DNA of 64,000 nt from Chersky-840 sp963764205 (lineage in GTDB: Bacteria > Actinomycetota > Acidimicrobiia > Acidimicrobiales > UBA8190), in assembly GCA_963764205.1 (NCBI GenBank), contig CAVXRN010000002.1, forward strand, positions 1,736,001 through 1,800,000, read 5' to 3'. Of the stretch, positions 35,022 through 42,388 are shown piece by piece. How positions within the stretch are numbered: the stretch's first letter is position 1; each line of letters begins with the position of its first letter. The notes below the pieces were generated by a model, which did not search any database, was not told the origin of the DNA, and was given only the letters and a program-made list of their open reading frames with translations. The translations under genes and the position numbers were made by a program.

Positions 35022-35516
35022 TTGTCATACGCGCTCGAGCAGTACGGGGTCGTGGCGGGCGGCGTGAACGGCTCGGGAGCTTTGGGGGCAGGCATCTTCC
35101 TCGTGTTTTTCGTCCTCTTCTTCGTGCTCGTGGTCGGCTCACTCGTCATGTTGGTCGTGGCCCTCGTCGACATCGTCAAGCGTCCAGATTGGCAATGGAA
35201 ATTGGCCGGACAAGAGAAAATCCTGTGGCTGCTGTTGATCCTCTTGGTCAACTTCTTCGCCATTCCCGCGCTCATCTACTGGTTCAATATTCGCCGGAAG
35301 CTCATCGTGGTCGAACAGAAGGCCATCGCCGGTGAGTACGGACCGGGATACATGACACTGTCAGGCTGGGAACCTGGCGCTCCTGTTCCGATTCCACGCC
35401 CCGGGGTCGTGCCGCCGGGCTGGCACCCGGACCCGAGTGGTCAGTACGAGTTCCGCTGGTGGGACGGCAGCCGTTGGACCGAGCTCACGAGCGGTCGCGA
35501 CTCACCAGCTCCATAG
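35022..35516 (+). CDS. PLDc_N-like two-helix membrane protein with DUF2510 tail
   Basis: About 164 residues if the TTG at 35022 is used; a GTG at 35052 is the alternative. Helix 1 is IFLVFFVLFFVLVVGSLVML and helix 2 is LWLLLILLVNFFAIPALIYW. The sequence DIVKRPDWQWKLAGQEKILW between them resembles the PLDc_N small membrane domain (K-x-x-W-...-NP/IPALIYWF). The C-terminal module is PPGWHPDPSGQYEFRWWDGS, a standard DUF2510. Function unknown. Confidence 0.75.
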   Translation: MSYALEQYGVVAGGVNGSGALGAGIFLVFFVLFFVLVVGSLVMLVVALVDIVKRPDWQWKLAGQEKILWLLLILLVNFFAIPALIYWFNIRRKLIVVEQKAIAGEYGPGYMTLSGWEPGAPVPIPRPGVVPPGWHPDPSGQYEFRWWDGSRWTELTSGRDSPAP

Positions 35517-35675
35517 CCGCAGCCCGAAACTCTTTGGAGGTCGGGCCGCATCGATGGTCACGGTCTCCGTAGCCCGGCGCAACCTTCGGGCGGGGCATGC
35601 CTGAGAGCACGTCCATGTCCTTATTGCGCTTCAGACCCCAGAACACGCCCTACGGATCGGCGCGAGACTTGCAGC

Positions 35676-36137
35676 ATGCGGCCCACACTCTACGAATTCG
35701 CGGGGGGCGCCCCCGCATTCCTGGCATTGGCGACCGCCCACCATGCCCGGTGCCTCGCCGACCCCGAGTTGAACCACCCGTTCTCCCATCCCGGCCAACA
35801 CCCCCAGCACGTCGAGCGGCTGGCCGCCTATTGGGCAGAGGTGATGGGTGGGCCTCCGAGATACTCGGAAACTTGTGGAGACCATTCCGACGTCCTAGAG
35901 ATCCATAGCGGCAACGGAGACATGAGCGATTTGGGTCGGCGGTTCGTCGATTGTTTCGTATGCGCTGCCGACGATGCCGGACTGCCCCAGGACACCGAGT
36001 TCAGAGCAGCCTTGCGCGCCTACATGGAATGGGCAGTTGCCGAGATCCTCGTGTACGGCCCGCCCGGCACACCGGTTCGACCTGGTGTTCCAATGCCGCA
36101 ATGGACCTGGGAGGGGTTACGACCGGACAGGTCGTAG
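35676..36137 (+). CDS. Truncated (group II-like) haemoglobin
   Basis: A 153-residue 2-on-2 globin. TLYEFAGGAPAFLALATAHH opens helix A/B; HPFSHPGQHPQHVERLAAYW with EVMGGPPRYS is the conserved truncated-haemoglobin CD/E region. HSGNGDMSDLGRRFVDCFVC carries the likely proximal His region, and AALRAYMEWAVAEIL is helix H. Such proteins bind O2 or NO and often detoxify nitric oxide. Single gene; the ATG at 35676 lacks a strong ribosome site. Confidence 0.85.
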   Translation: MRPTLYEFAGGAPAFLALATAHHARCLADPELNHPFSHPGQHPQHVERLAAYWAEVMGGPPRYSETCGDHSDVLEIHSGNGDMSDLGRRFVDCFVCAADDAGLPQDTEFRAALRAYMEWAVAEILVYGPPGTPVRPGVPMPQWTWEGLRPDRS

Positions 36138-36168
36138 TGTCGGAATTCTTGCAGGTTGGCGAGGTGGG

Positions 36169-36318
36169 CTAGCAGTCGCCGACCCGGCCCCGCTCAGCAA
36201 CTCGCAGTTTCGGCCTGATCGCGACCAGGTACACCATCGCCACGATGATCCCGACGACCGCAGTCAGAACGTAGGAGAGGGCAATCGCGACGATCCAACG
36301 GGTCTTCGCGACTCTCAC
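36169..36318 (-). CDS. Small single-pass membrane protein (49 residues)
   Basis: A minus-strand frame from the only available start (GTG at 36318) encodes VRVAKTRWIVAIALSYVLTA, VVGIIVAMVYLVAIRPKLRV and ends AERGRVGDC. It has a long hydrophobic helix flanked by basic residues, as in real small membrane proteins. The upstream stop leaves no other start. It was found by hand and its reality rests on the composition alone. Confidence 0.4.
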   Translation of the reverse strand: MRVAKTRWIVAIALSYVLTAVVGIIVAMVYLVAIRPKLRVAERGRVGDC

Positions 36319-36425
36319 TGCGACGAAGTCGGAATCCGCGGCGCGATATGGGACTCGACCTGGGTGCTTGAGCGACGGTGCTCAGACCACGAGGGGGACC
36401 CTCAAGGTGTTCGACTCCGGTGCCG

Positions 36426-36671
36426 ATGTATCACAAGATGGCGGGCAGCCTTTTCCGCAGCGAGGCAAGCGAGCCGACTCGACGTGATCGTGAGCAAGCT
36501 GCCCGCAACCGAGCCAAGCCGCTCGGGTTCAGGGTCTACAGAACGCGTGGACGGTACTTGCTCCAAAAGGACCGAAGCAGCGTCGTCGTCGAATGGCCGC
36601 TGACCTTAGACGAGCTCGAGAACACGCTTTCGCGGCTCGCAAGCGACCACCTCGACGGTTGTCAGGGCTAG
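36426..36671 (+). CDS. Small basic hypothetical protein
   Basis: An 81-residue frame with GFRVYRTRGRYLLQKDRSSV and VEWPLTLDELENTLSRLASD. The alternating charged/hydrophobic pattern and the amphipathic helix at the end look coding. It ends just before the truncated YHYH gene and its start is uncertain (an ATG at 36378 is also in frame). No family recognised. Confidence 0.45.
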   Translation: MYHKMAGSLFRSEASEPTRRDREQAARNRAKPLGFRVYRTRGRYLLQKDRSSVVVEWPLTLDELENTLSRLASDHLDGCQG

Positions 36672-36679
36672 CACCCCAT

Positions 36680-37111
36680 TGCGCCACTCCGGTGGTGGTT
36701 CTGGCGACGAACGGCATCCCCATCGACGATGGCTTCGACGAAGACGGCAATGACGCAGCCGCCATCGAGACACAAGACATCTGCCACGGGCACCCAAACG
36801 TTCCGAACGGGTACTACGACCACTCCCTATCTCCATGTCTCTTGTTGAAGAAGGCGCTCACCCACACCACGCAGGTCGGATGGGAACTCGACGGATACGG
36901 GATCTACGTCGAGTACAACGCCAAAGGTCAACTCCTCACAGACGCCGATCTTGATGGGTGCCACGGACGCACGTCGGTCGTTCCCTGGCACGGCAAAGAG
37001 GTCGACATCTATCACTACGACATGACGATGGAGTTTCCGTACCGCGTTGGTTGCTTTGTCGGGACTCCGGTCTCTGCATCCGATGCGACGGGTATCGGAT
37101 ACTCGGGGTAG
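36680..37111 (+). pseudogene. 5'-truncated YHYH-domain protein gene
   Basis: The frame encodes TPVVVLATNGIPIDDGFDED, DICHGHPNVPNGYYDHSLSP, GWELDGYGIYVEYNAKGQLL and DIYHYDMTMEFPYRVGCFVG, which is the C-terminal half of secreted YHYH proteins. The signature YHYH after the GHP-x-x-x-GxYHYH block has changed to YYDH. The N-terminal half and signal peptide are missing: another small frame occupies that place and no start lies at the right point. I therefore read it as a decayed fragment. Confidence 0.7.
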
Positions 37112-37150
37112 TCGGTGGAGTCGGCGCTTGGACACCACCAGGGCGATCCA

Positions 37151-37453
37151 TCAGGCCCTCCAGCGTCCTCCGGCCAGGTAGTTGTGGACGTCGAAGAACT
37201 GGATCTTGGGAGGATCGACAATGCCGACCTCTTGATAGATGGACCTGAGCTTCCCCTGCTCAAAGTCCTCGAAGGCTTCCCGTGACTCCCACACATCAAC
37301 AACACGAAATCCATCTTCGGTCTCCATGACCCAGTGGAAGAGTTCTCGGGATCCGGGGGCAGGTCCGCCCGGCAACAGACCGATCCTCTCGTTCGCCTCG
37401 TCGTATTGCTCAAGCGTCGCGTTCTGGAAATCGATCTGCACGGCTACAGCCAC
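37151..37453 (-). CDS. Small conserved protein, paralogue of the 12.5-kb gene
   Basis: A 100-residue protein, AVAVQIDFQNATLEQYDEAN ... LFHWVMETEDGFRVVDVWES ... IQFFDVHNYLAGGRW. It aligns over its whole length with the 98-residue protein at 12530-12826. The conserved LEQYDEA, LPGGPAP, HWV and VWES segments suggest a ferredoxin-like dimeric barrel protein. The GTG start has GGGAGG 6 nt upstream. Function unknown. Confidence 0.78.
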   Translation of the reverse strand: MAVAVQIDFQNATLEQYDEANERIGLLPGGPAPGSRELFHWVMETEDGFRVVDVWESREAFEDFEQGKLRSIYQEVGIVDPPKIQFFDVHNYLAGGRWRA

Positions 37454-37635
37454 CTGAGACCTCCCTTGGGGTCAGCTATCCGACGACTCAAAGTAAAACA
37501 AATGGAGCTGGGAAGAGACTGGGACACCGTTAACGACCGGCATCTCGTTGATGGCTGGTCTCAGTACGCCACCGGAGCGAATGTTGCTGCAGGTCATGTG
37601 CCACCGTCGTCGGAAATGACACCGGTCGGCCGCGA

Positions 37636-38502
37636 CTACGACAAGTCGAGACGTCGCGCGACCGAGGCAATGAAGTCGATGTGGCCTTCGATGGAGTCCA
37701 AGCCGAGGCCCATCGTGACCACCGACGCGTGGGTACCGCCTGCCTCGCGCCAAGCCTCGATCTCTTTTGTGAGTTGCCCTGGGTCTCCTCCACTGAGCGA
37801 CACATACTCCCCACCAAAGTCTGCCACCGACCTACCCATCCCACCCCGTTGATCACGCATCCTGGTCCAGGCGTCGATGGCATCATCAACGTCGCCACCG
37901 AAGAAGATGAAGCCGTCAGCGAGGCGCGCAGCCCGGTCGAATGCCTTCTGGCCAGATCCGCCGAGCCAGATCGGGATTGGTCGAAGCGGCTTCGGCACAA
38001 GTGAAGCTCTGTCGATCCGGTCGAACCTCCCAGAGAAGTCGACGACGGGCTCTGTGAACAACCGACGCAGTAGCTGGACCTGCTCCTCCTGTCGAGCGCC
38101 ACGCGTATGAAAATCCTCCCCGAGGGCCTCGTACTCGACCTGGTTCCAGCCGATGCCGACACCGAGCCGCAGCCGGCCGCCAGACAGGAGATCGACGTCG
38201 GCCGCCTGCCGTGCCACCAGTGCAGTCTGGCGTTGGGGAAGGACCAAGATCCCGGTAGCCAAACCGATTCGCTCTGTGATGCCAGCCAGATAGGCGAACA
38301 TCACGAACGGGTCGTGGAACGGATCGTGCTCGGTGTACGGGCCGGCCAGTGGGGGTGTTCGGTTTGCGTGAACGGCTCCAAGGACGTGGTCGTAGGTCAG
38401 GAAGTTGTCAAAACCCAACTCCTCGACCGCAATCCCGATCCGCCCAATAGCGGCGGGATCTCCCCGAAGCTCGTTCTGTGGGTAGACGATGCCGATCTCC
38501 AT
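37636..38502 (-). CDS. LLM-class F420-dependent oxidoreductase
   Basis: The 288-residue protein is a luciferase-like monooxygenase-fold enzyme of the F420 type: MEIGIVYPQNELRGDPAAIG, FDNFLTYDHVLGAVHANRTP, ITERIGLATGILVLPQRQTA, VARQAADVDLLSGGRLRLGV GIGW, and IPIWLGGSGQKAFDRAARLA. In actinobacteria these reduce or oxidise diverse substrates with coenzyme F420. The substrate is unknown; no F420 biosynthetic genes are in the window. It stands alone. Confidence 0.9.
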   Translation of the reverse strand: MEIGIVYPQNELRGDPAAIGRIGIAVEELGFDNFLTYDHVLGAVHANRTPPLAGPYTEHDPFHDPFVMFAYLAGITERIGLATGILVLPQRQTALVARQAADVDLLSGGRLRLGVGIGWNQVEYEALGEDFHTRGARQEEQVQLLRRLFTEPVVDFSGRFDRIDRASLVPKPLRPIPIWLGGSGQKAFDRAARLADGFIFFGGDVDDAIDAWTRMRDQRGGMGRSVADFGGEYVSLSGGDPGQLTKEIEAWREAGGTHASVVTMGLGLDSIEGHIDFIASVARRLDLS

Positions 38503-38680
38503 GGGCTCTAGCCTGCCATGATCGTCGCCTTGCTGGGCTGCACGCCACTCGACTCCGCGTCAAACGCCAGCCCGAGTTCGGCATGTTGATCGCGGCCTCC
38601 AGCCAATGGATTCAACTCCACCCCAAGATGGATCGGCCATAGACATGACTCCCTATCTCCCTGTCGAGAATGCGATGGAA

Positions 38681-39223
38681 TCAGCTGGCGTTGGCGATCC
38701 CAGGGTCAATGGCATCAGCTCGGGTCTTTGCATCGAACACGCCGACGACCAATAACCAAGCTGCTGTAATCATGTAACAGGTGTTGGTCACCATGGCTAG
38801 CGCTGCAATGTAGAGACCGGACAGGTACCCAACGAAGAATAGGGCCGCACCGATCAGTTCAGCCACGTGTACGAGGCTTCCGCCAACGATGCGAGAGAGT
38901 CGTAGACCACTGCTCATCCTCATTGCTCTGGTGTAGCCCTTGACAAACACGGCTGCTGAAATTCCCGAGACTACGAACAGCTCTGCGCCTATCGACCGAT
39001 GGTTCTGAGCTCCCATGAGTACAAGCGCACAGCGCATGAAGACGAGCGCCAGACCTGTGAGAGTGTTTACGGCTCGATAACGATGTGTTGCATCGACAGC
39101 GATGACTTTGAGGTTGAGCGACATCGCCACAAACACCAAGCCGGTGAGCGTGACTGCGCCTGTCCCGACCAGAAGAAAGAAATCGGTCCACTGTTCGGGC
39201 CTATAAATATCGGCTGCAATCAT
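38681..39223 (-). CDS. Multi-pass membrane protein of unknown function
   Basis: A 180-residue protein with about five helices, beginning WTDFFLLVGTGAVTLTGLVF and including LTGLALVFMRCALVLMGAQN, LFVVSGISAAVFVKGYTRAM and AELIGAALFFVGYLSGLYIA. The pattern T-D-F-F-x-x-x-G-x-x-A-L-T-G-L-x-F is common in small unclassified bacterial membrane proteins. The ATG at 39223 has TACATT 6 nt upstream and no ribosome site. Confidence 0.72.
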   Translation of the reverse strand: MIAADIYRPEQWTDFFLLVGTGAVTLTGLVFVAMSLNLKVIAVDATHRYRAVNTLTGLALVFMRCALVLMGAQNHRSIGAELFVVSGISAAVFVKGYTRAMRMSSGLRLSRIVGGSLVHVAELIGAALFFVGYLSGLYIAALAMVTNTCYMITAAWLLVVGVFDAKTRADAIDPGIANAS

Positions 39224-39229
39224 GGCCTA

Positions 39230-39235
39230 AATGTA
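39230..39235 (-). promoter_or_regulatory. Candidate leaderless -10 box (TACATT)
   Basis: TACATT on the minus strand ends 6 nt before the ATG at 39223. Confidence 0.4.
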
Positions 39236-39352
39236 ACAAGTTGGGTACAGCGAGTAGTCGAAACGCTCAACGCCGTGTCAGCAGATGGGGCACGAAAGGA
39301 TCACCGCTCGCCGGCTCGGCAGAGGCGTCAGAGGTATCAAAGGTGGCCATTC

Positions 39353-39583
39353 CTAAGACAGCGGGGAAACCGTTGAGACCTTACGTCCAATCAGCCAGTA
39401 TGCGATGGAGTTGCCGGGATTCGCCAGGATCGCAACATGCCACACTCGTTTGTTTCCGCGAACCTGGTCCTCCGTGCGATTTCGGAGGTCCCGCCAGGCG
39501 AATGTCGCGAACACCAGCTCCACCATGAGGATGACAGCGAATACCGCGAGTCTCTTGGGGGTAAGGGGCTTCTTCGCCGTCAT
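39353..39583 (-). CDS. Small PLDc_N-like membrane protein
   Basis: A 76-residue protein with one clear helix (KRLAVFAVILMVELVFATFA) and a second short hydrophobic segment HVAILANPGNSIAYWLIGRK. The R-N-K-x-V-W-x-x-x-I-x-x-NP-x-x-S-x-AYWLIGR pattern matches the PLDc_N small membrane domain. Function unknown. Confidence 0.65.
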   Translation of the reverse strand: MTAKKPLTPKRLAVFAVILMVELVFATFAWRDLRNRTEDQVRGNKRVWHVAILANPGNSIAYWLIGRKVSTVSPLS

Positions 39584-39787
39584 GCAGCGGAGGGTACTAC
39601 CACGGCCATTCGGCGCGCGACCGGTGCTGGCTCTCCGAAGAGCTGGCTACGAGCGGTGTCCGGTGTCGCAAGCGCAGCGGCACTCCTGCGAGAGGACGTC
39701 CCCTTCGGAGCGGGCTGACGGGCGCGCCGTGCCAGCCGGATGCTCCCCGACCAGGACAACAGAGACGTCCTTGCACCCTGCAAAAAT

Positions 39788-39801
39788 CGAACAGATGTTC
39801 C
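39788..39801 (+). promoter_or_regulatory. Candidate LexA (SOS) box
   Basis: CGAACAGATGTTCC fits the Gram-positive/actinobacterial LexA pattern CGAAC-N4-GTTCG with one mismatch at the outer base. It ends 6 bp before the ATG at 39808 and probably overlaps the -10 region. The same element, with the same 6-bp spacing, precedes the similar small gene at 49578-49751. Confidence 0.55.
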
Positions 39802-39807
39802 CTTTTT

Positions 39808-40083
39808 ATGGACCGGCTGTCAGAACTCGAATCCATGCGGCGTTCCATCGCCGTGCTCAACCCTCGTGCATCGGCCTCGGGCAGGGAGGAGGACCAAAGA
39901 GACTCTCGGACGCCGATGCTCGGGCTGCGAGCTAATGCATTCGTGATCGCCGCCAGAGCCGCATCGGATCAGGACTTGCGTATGCCGGAATCCGACCAGT
40001 CTCATCACGCTCCGCCTATCACTCCCGCGCGTCAGCTTCCGTCACATACTCCCAGTCCACATGACCACGAAGCCTGTGAATGA
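39808..40083 (+). CDS. Small LexA-box gene, N-terminus like the 49.7-kb gene
   Basis: The frame starts MDRLSELESMRRSIAVLNPR, which closely matches VDRGSELESWRRSIAMANPQ of the gene at 49578-49751. After about residue 30 the two diverge, and this one becomes Pro/His-rich and overlaps the opposite-strand gene at 40019. It may therefore be frameshifted or truncated beyond the conserved start. Transcription is probably leaderless from a promoter overlapping the SOS box. Function unknown. Confidence 0.4.
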   Translation: MDRLSELESMRRSIAVLNPRASASGREEDQRDSRTPMLGLRANAFVIAARAASDQDLRMPESDQSHHAPPITPARQLPSHTPSPHDHEACE

Positions 40084-40231
40084 CGACCGGTTGATCCTTT
40101 GCCTTCGACAGCTCGCGGGCTCGCGTGTCAGCGGCACCATCGTCAGCGAACTCGTCGGTCCCTATCTCCTCACCACCTGGGAGCGAGAATCGGTATTGAT
40201 GGGTTGGCCCAGGATTCGTGATGTCAGCCAT
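40019..40231 (-). CDS. Small conserved-looking hypothetical protein
   Basis: A 70-residue protein, ADITNPGPTHQYRFSLPGGE ... ARELSKAKDQPVVIHRLRGH ... VDWEYVTEADARE. The pattern (YRF-strand, helix with A-x-x-x-A-R-x-L-S, V-V-I-x-R) looks like a compact alpha/beta fold used for small regulatory or phage-type proteins. No family recognised. Start at the ATG (40231) is chosen by composition. Confidence 0.55.
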   Translation of the reverse strand: MADITNPGPTHQYRFSLPGGEEIGTDEFADDGAADTRARELSKAKDQPVVIHRLRGHVDWEYVTEADARE

Positions 40232-40376
40232 CGCAACACAATATCGGCACGCGGCAACCTTTCCGCACGTTAGGCTCCATCTGTACTCATCCAGAGCGAC
40301 CCGAGGGACGTGGCCCGCTGACGGTCCGGCAACCTGCCCAGAGCAAGGTGCCAACGCCACGACGATGGGAATCAAG

Positions 40377-40520
40377 ATGTCGGACACGCCCCGCCGAAAG
40401 CCACCCGCTGCCCCGAAGCGCTACTACTCGCGCCCCGACCCAGACTGGACGGAACAGGAGATCGAAGCCTGGGCGGAGGAGTTTGTCGACGCGGTCCTGG
40501 GTGTCGAGCGTCCATCCTGA
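40377..40520 (+). CDS. Very small hypothetical protein (47 residues)
   Basis: SDTPRRKPPAAPKRYYSRPD followed by PDWTEQEIEAWAEEFVDAVL. A basic Pro-rich start and an acidic amphipathic helix suggest a real small protein. An in-frame ATG at 40365 is an alternative start. Function unknown. Confidence 0.4.
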   Translation: MSDTPRRKPPAAPKRYYSRPDPDWTEQEIEAWAEEFVDAVLGVERPS

Positions 40521-40696
40521 AGTGCGGTTCCCGATCAGCGGAGTCAATGGCCAGGGTCAAGCCAGGTGGCCCAAATCGGGAACACCGACGGTCCCGCCGT
40601 CGCTGACCTTCGGTCCGACTGGTCGTAGGTCAGTTCGGTCTCGGCTCGGGCACCTCGATCCGACGCCATCACATATACATCCCGGCCAGTGAGATC

Positions 40697-41380
40697 TCAA
40701 CGAGACGGCTCGTCGGGTCCGCGACTGCCCACTAGCCGGTGACGCAACTCGACGAAGACCTCGTTGCCGACGATCTCCTCTAACTCCGGCCCTAGCGAGT
40801 CGATCACCTGACGGTCGCCCGCGAAGGCCAGCGAACCCTCCGTGCAACACCACGCCATCGTCTCGCCCTCGGCGCCCCAATCCCGACGTGTCCATCGGCG
40901 CACAGTCGCCACCTCGGTATCGTCAGCACCCCCTTCCCAGTCCACTTTTAACGGCAACTGCCAGCACACCGACGGCTTCCACTCGATGGGTGACTCGCCT
41001 GCCTCGATGGCCTCAAGGTGGAGGGCGCAACCCGCGCCGCCGGTGAATCCGGGGCGGTTGAGGAAGATACAAGCGCCATCGACAACCCGGGTGTGGATGC
41101 GGGCGTCGTTGCTGAAGATGCCCCCGTCGCGCGCCTCAGCGTGGTGCTCGAAGCGGGCCGGTGACAGGGTGGCCGCAAGAGCGGCGATCATTCGAGCTTC
41201 GTCCTCATCGCCGAGATCAGCTCCAATGGAGCAGCATCCGAGACCGAGATCCTCCGCCGGTTCGGGACCGATACCTAGGCAACCCCGACCCCACAGACAC
41301 GCCCACGTCGATGTCAAGAAGGTCCGGTCGAAGCGCCAGACCGTGTCACCGTCGCGGATCTCCTCCATCTCCGGGTCCAT
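40697..41380 (-). CDS. Cys-rich conserved hypothetical protein
   Basis: A 227-residue protein with TVWRFDRTFLTSTWACLWGR, GCLGIGPEPAEDLGLGCCSI, FLNRPGFTGGAGCALHLEAI and SVCWQLPLKVDW. Five or more Cys occur in short motifs (WACLW-GRGCLG, GCCSIG, GAGCALH, VCWQLP, WCCTEG), a pattern seen in zinc/iron-binding proteins of actinobacteria that I cannot name. The ATG at 41380 has TAGAGT 8 nt upstream, fitting a leaderless transcript. Single gene. Confidence 0.7.
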   Translation of the reverse strand: MDPEMEEIRDGDTVWRFDRTFLTSTWACLWGRGCLGIGPEPAEDLGLGCCSIGADLGDEDEARMIAALAATLSPARFEHHAEARDGGIFSNDARIHTRVVDGACIFLNRPGFTGGAGCALHLEAIEAGESPIEWKPSVCWQLPLKVDWEGGADDTEVATVRRWTRRDWGAEGETMAWCCTEGSLAFAGDRQVIDSLGPELEEIVGNEVFVELRHRLVGSRGPDEPSR

Positions 41381-41505
41381 ATGCGACGACTCTACGCGGG
41401 TCCGCCGGCTTTCGATGGCGGCCGAGCCCCGCTGCGTTGGAGTTGCCCGAGCGGACGTACTGGGGACCCCGGCGTATTGACAACACCGCCTGTTCTTCGG
41501 GATGG

Positions 41506-41667
41506 TCACCCCGACGAGAGAATGACCTCCCCGTAGGCGTCGCACTCGGCGTTGTCGCACACAAAGTCGGAGTCGATGACGTTCGAGAGATCTGCTGGAA
41601 GTGCGGTGACACCACAATGAGGACAGATCGGAGCGCGTCCCACGTCAACGTCATCCTGCTCGTTCAT
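41506..41667 (-). CDS. Small zinc-ribbon-like protein (53 residues)
   Basis: The minus-strand frame from an ATG at 41667 encodes MNEQDDVDVGRAPICPHCGV, TALPADLSNVIDSDFVCDNA and ECDAYGEVILSSG. Two pairs, CPHC and CDNAEC, are placed as in zinc ribbons. TATCGT lies 6 nt upstream of the ATG, the same leaderless layout as larger genes nearby. It may share function with the Cys-rich gene just downstream on the same strand. Confidence 0.6.
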   Translation of the reverse strand: MNEQDDVDVGRAPICPHCGVTALPADLSNVIDSDFVCDNAECDAYGEVILSSG

Positions 41668-41673
41668 AATTCC

Positions 41674-41679
41674 ACGATA
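41674..41679 (-). promoter_or_regulatory. Candidate leaderless -10 box (TATCGT)
   Basis: TATCGT on the minus strand ends 6 nt before the ATG at 41667. Confidence 0.4.
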
Positions 41680-41824
41680 CGTCGCCGGTCGAGTCAGAGA
41701 GTTCGCCGTGGTCAGTGTCGGAAACCGTCACGGAACCTCTCGTCTAGCTTGTCATCCGTGCTGGGAAACCCGACGTCGTGGTCTCGATCGAGTGACCGTG
41801 CGCCCCCCGCCAGTTGGTTGTGAC

Positions 41825-42211
41825 ATGACCGTTGATCTCGACGCGCAAGCGCGCGTCGAATCCCTCATCTACGAAGGGGCACACGGGGCCACGACGCCCC
41901 CGGGGACATTTCCGACGCAGGCGCACGGAGACCTTGGTGACCTCATCAGACGCCTCGTGGCCGAAACATCATGCGAGACACCATCGGCCACGGGAGACGC
42001 AAGGCTCTGGTCAGAACACCTTGGCGCTGGTCGAGTGGCCGGCGATCGTGCTCACCCTTCCAAAGAAGGTTGTTCGCCCGGCGACGCCTGGATTGCTAGA
42101 TGGGGGAAGAACCCACGTCGACCACGTTGTGTACCCTCAGCCAGCACGCCCGACCCTCAGTTCGTGCCAGGACCTGCCACTTCAGGCCACAGCGCCTGGG
42201 TCCCAGTGTGA
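41825..42211 (+). CDS. Doubtful hypothetical frame invaded by repeat copy D
   Basis: The first 60 residues (TVDLDAQARVESLIYEGAHG, PTQAHGDLGDLIRRLVAETS) look coding. From about 42010 the frame enters the dispersed repeat and becomes Pro/Ser-rich. It may be a gene whose 3' end was replaced by the repeat. Apart from the repeat and this frame, the 720 bp before the dehydrogenase gene hold nothing clear. Confidence 0.25.
   Translation: MTVDLDAQARVESLIYEGAHGATTPPGTFPTQAHGDLGDLIRRLVAETSCETPSATGDARLWSEHLGAGRVAGDRAHPSKEGCSPGDAWIARWGKNPRRPRCVPSASTPDPQFVPGPATSGHSAWVPV
42012..42085 (+). repeat. Dispersed repeat, copy D (partial)
   Basis: This segment matches the central part of copies A and C: AACACC-TTGGCGCTGGTCGA, GGCC-x-x-CGATCGTGCTCA and a following CGAA/AGAA-x-x-x-TTGTTCG-CCGGC-AACG-like block. 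About 70 bp are recognisable. Confidence 0.55.
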
Positions 42212-42388
42212 GGGAGCAATGGTGACCAGATGGGAAATACCCAATGAGTCGGGCGGCTGGCAGGATCGGCTCAACGCCCGATTGCTGCGGGGCGGCGCTC
42301 AATGAATTCCGAGGCGCGGACGGCGGGGCGGCGCGATGCTAATGGACACCACACATTGGGCTCTCATGCGATCGGTAAGGAGCGACTC

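Noticed and set aside
42302..42388. Earlier in-frame ATG for the hydroxyacid dehydrogenase
   Set aside because: The AAGGAG site and the usual start of the Rossmann fold both point to 42389.
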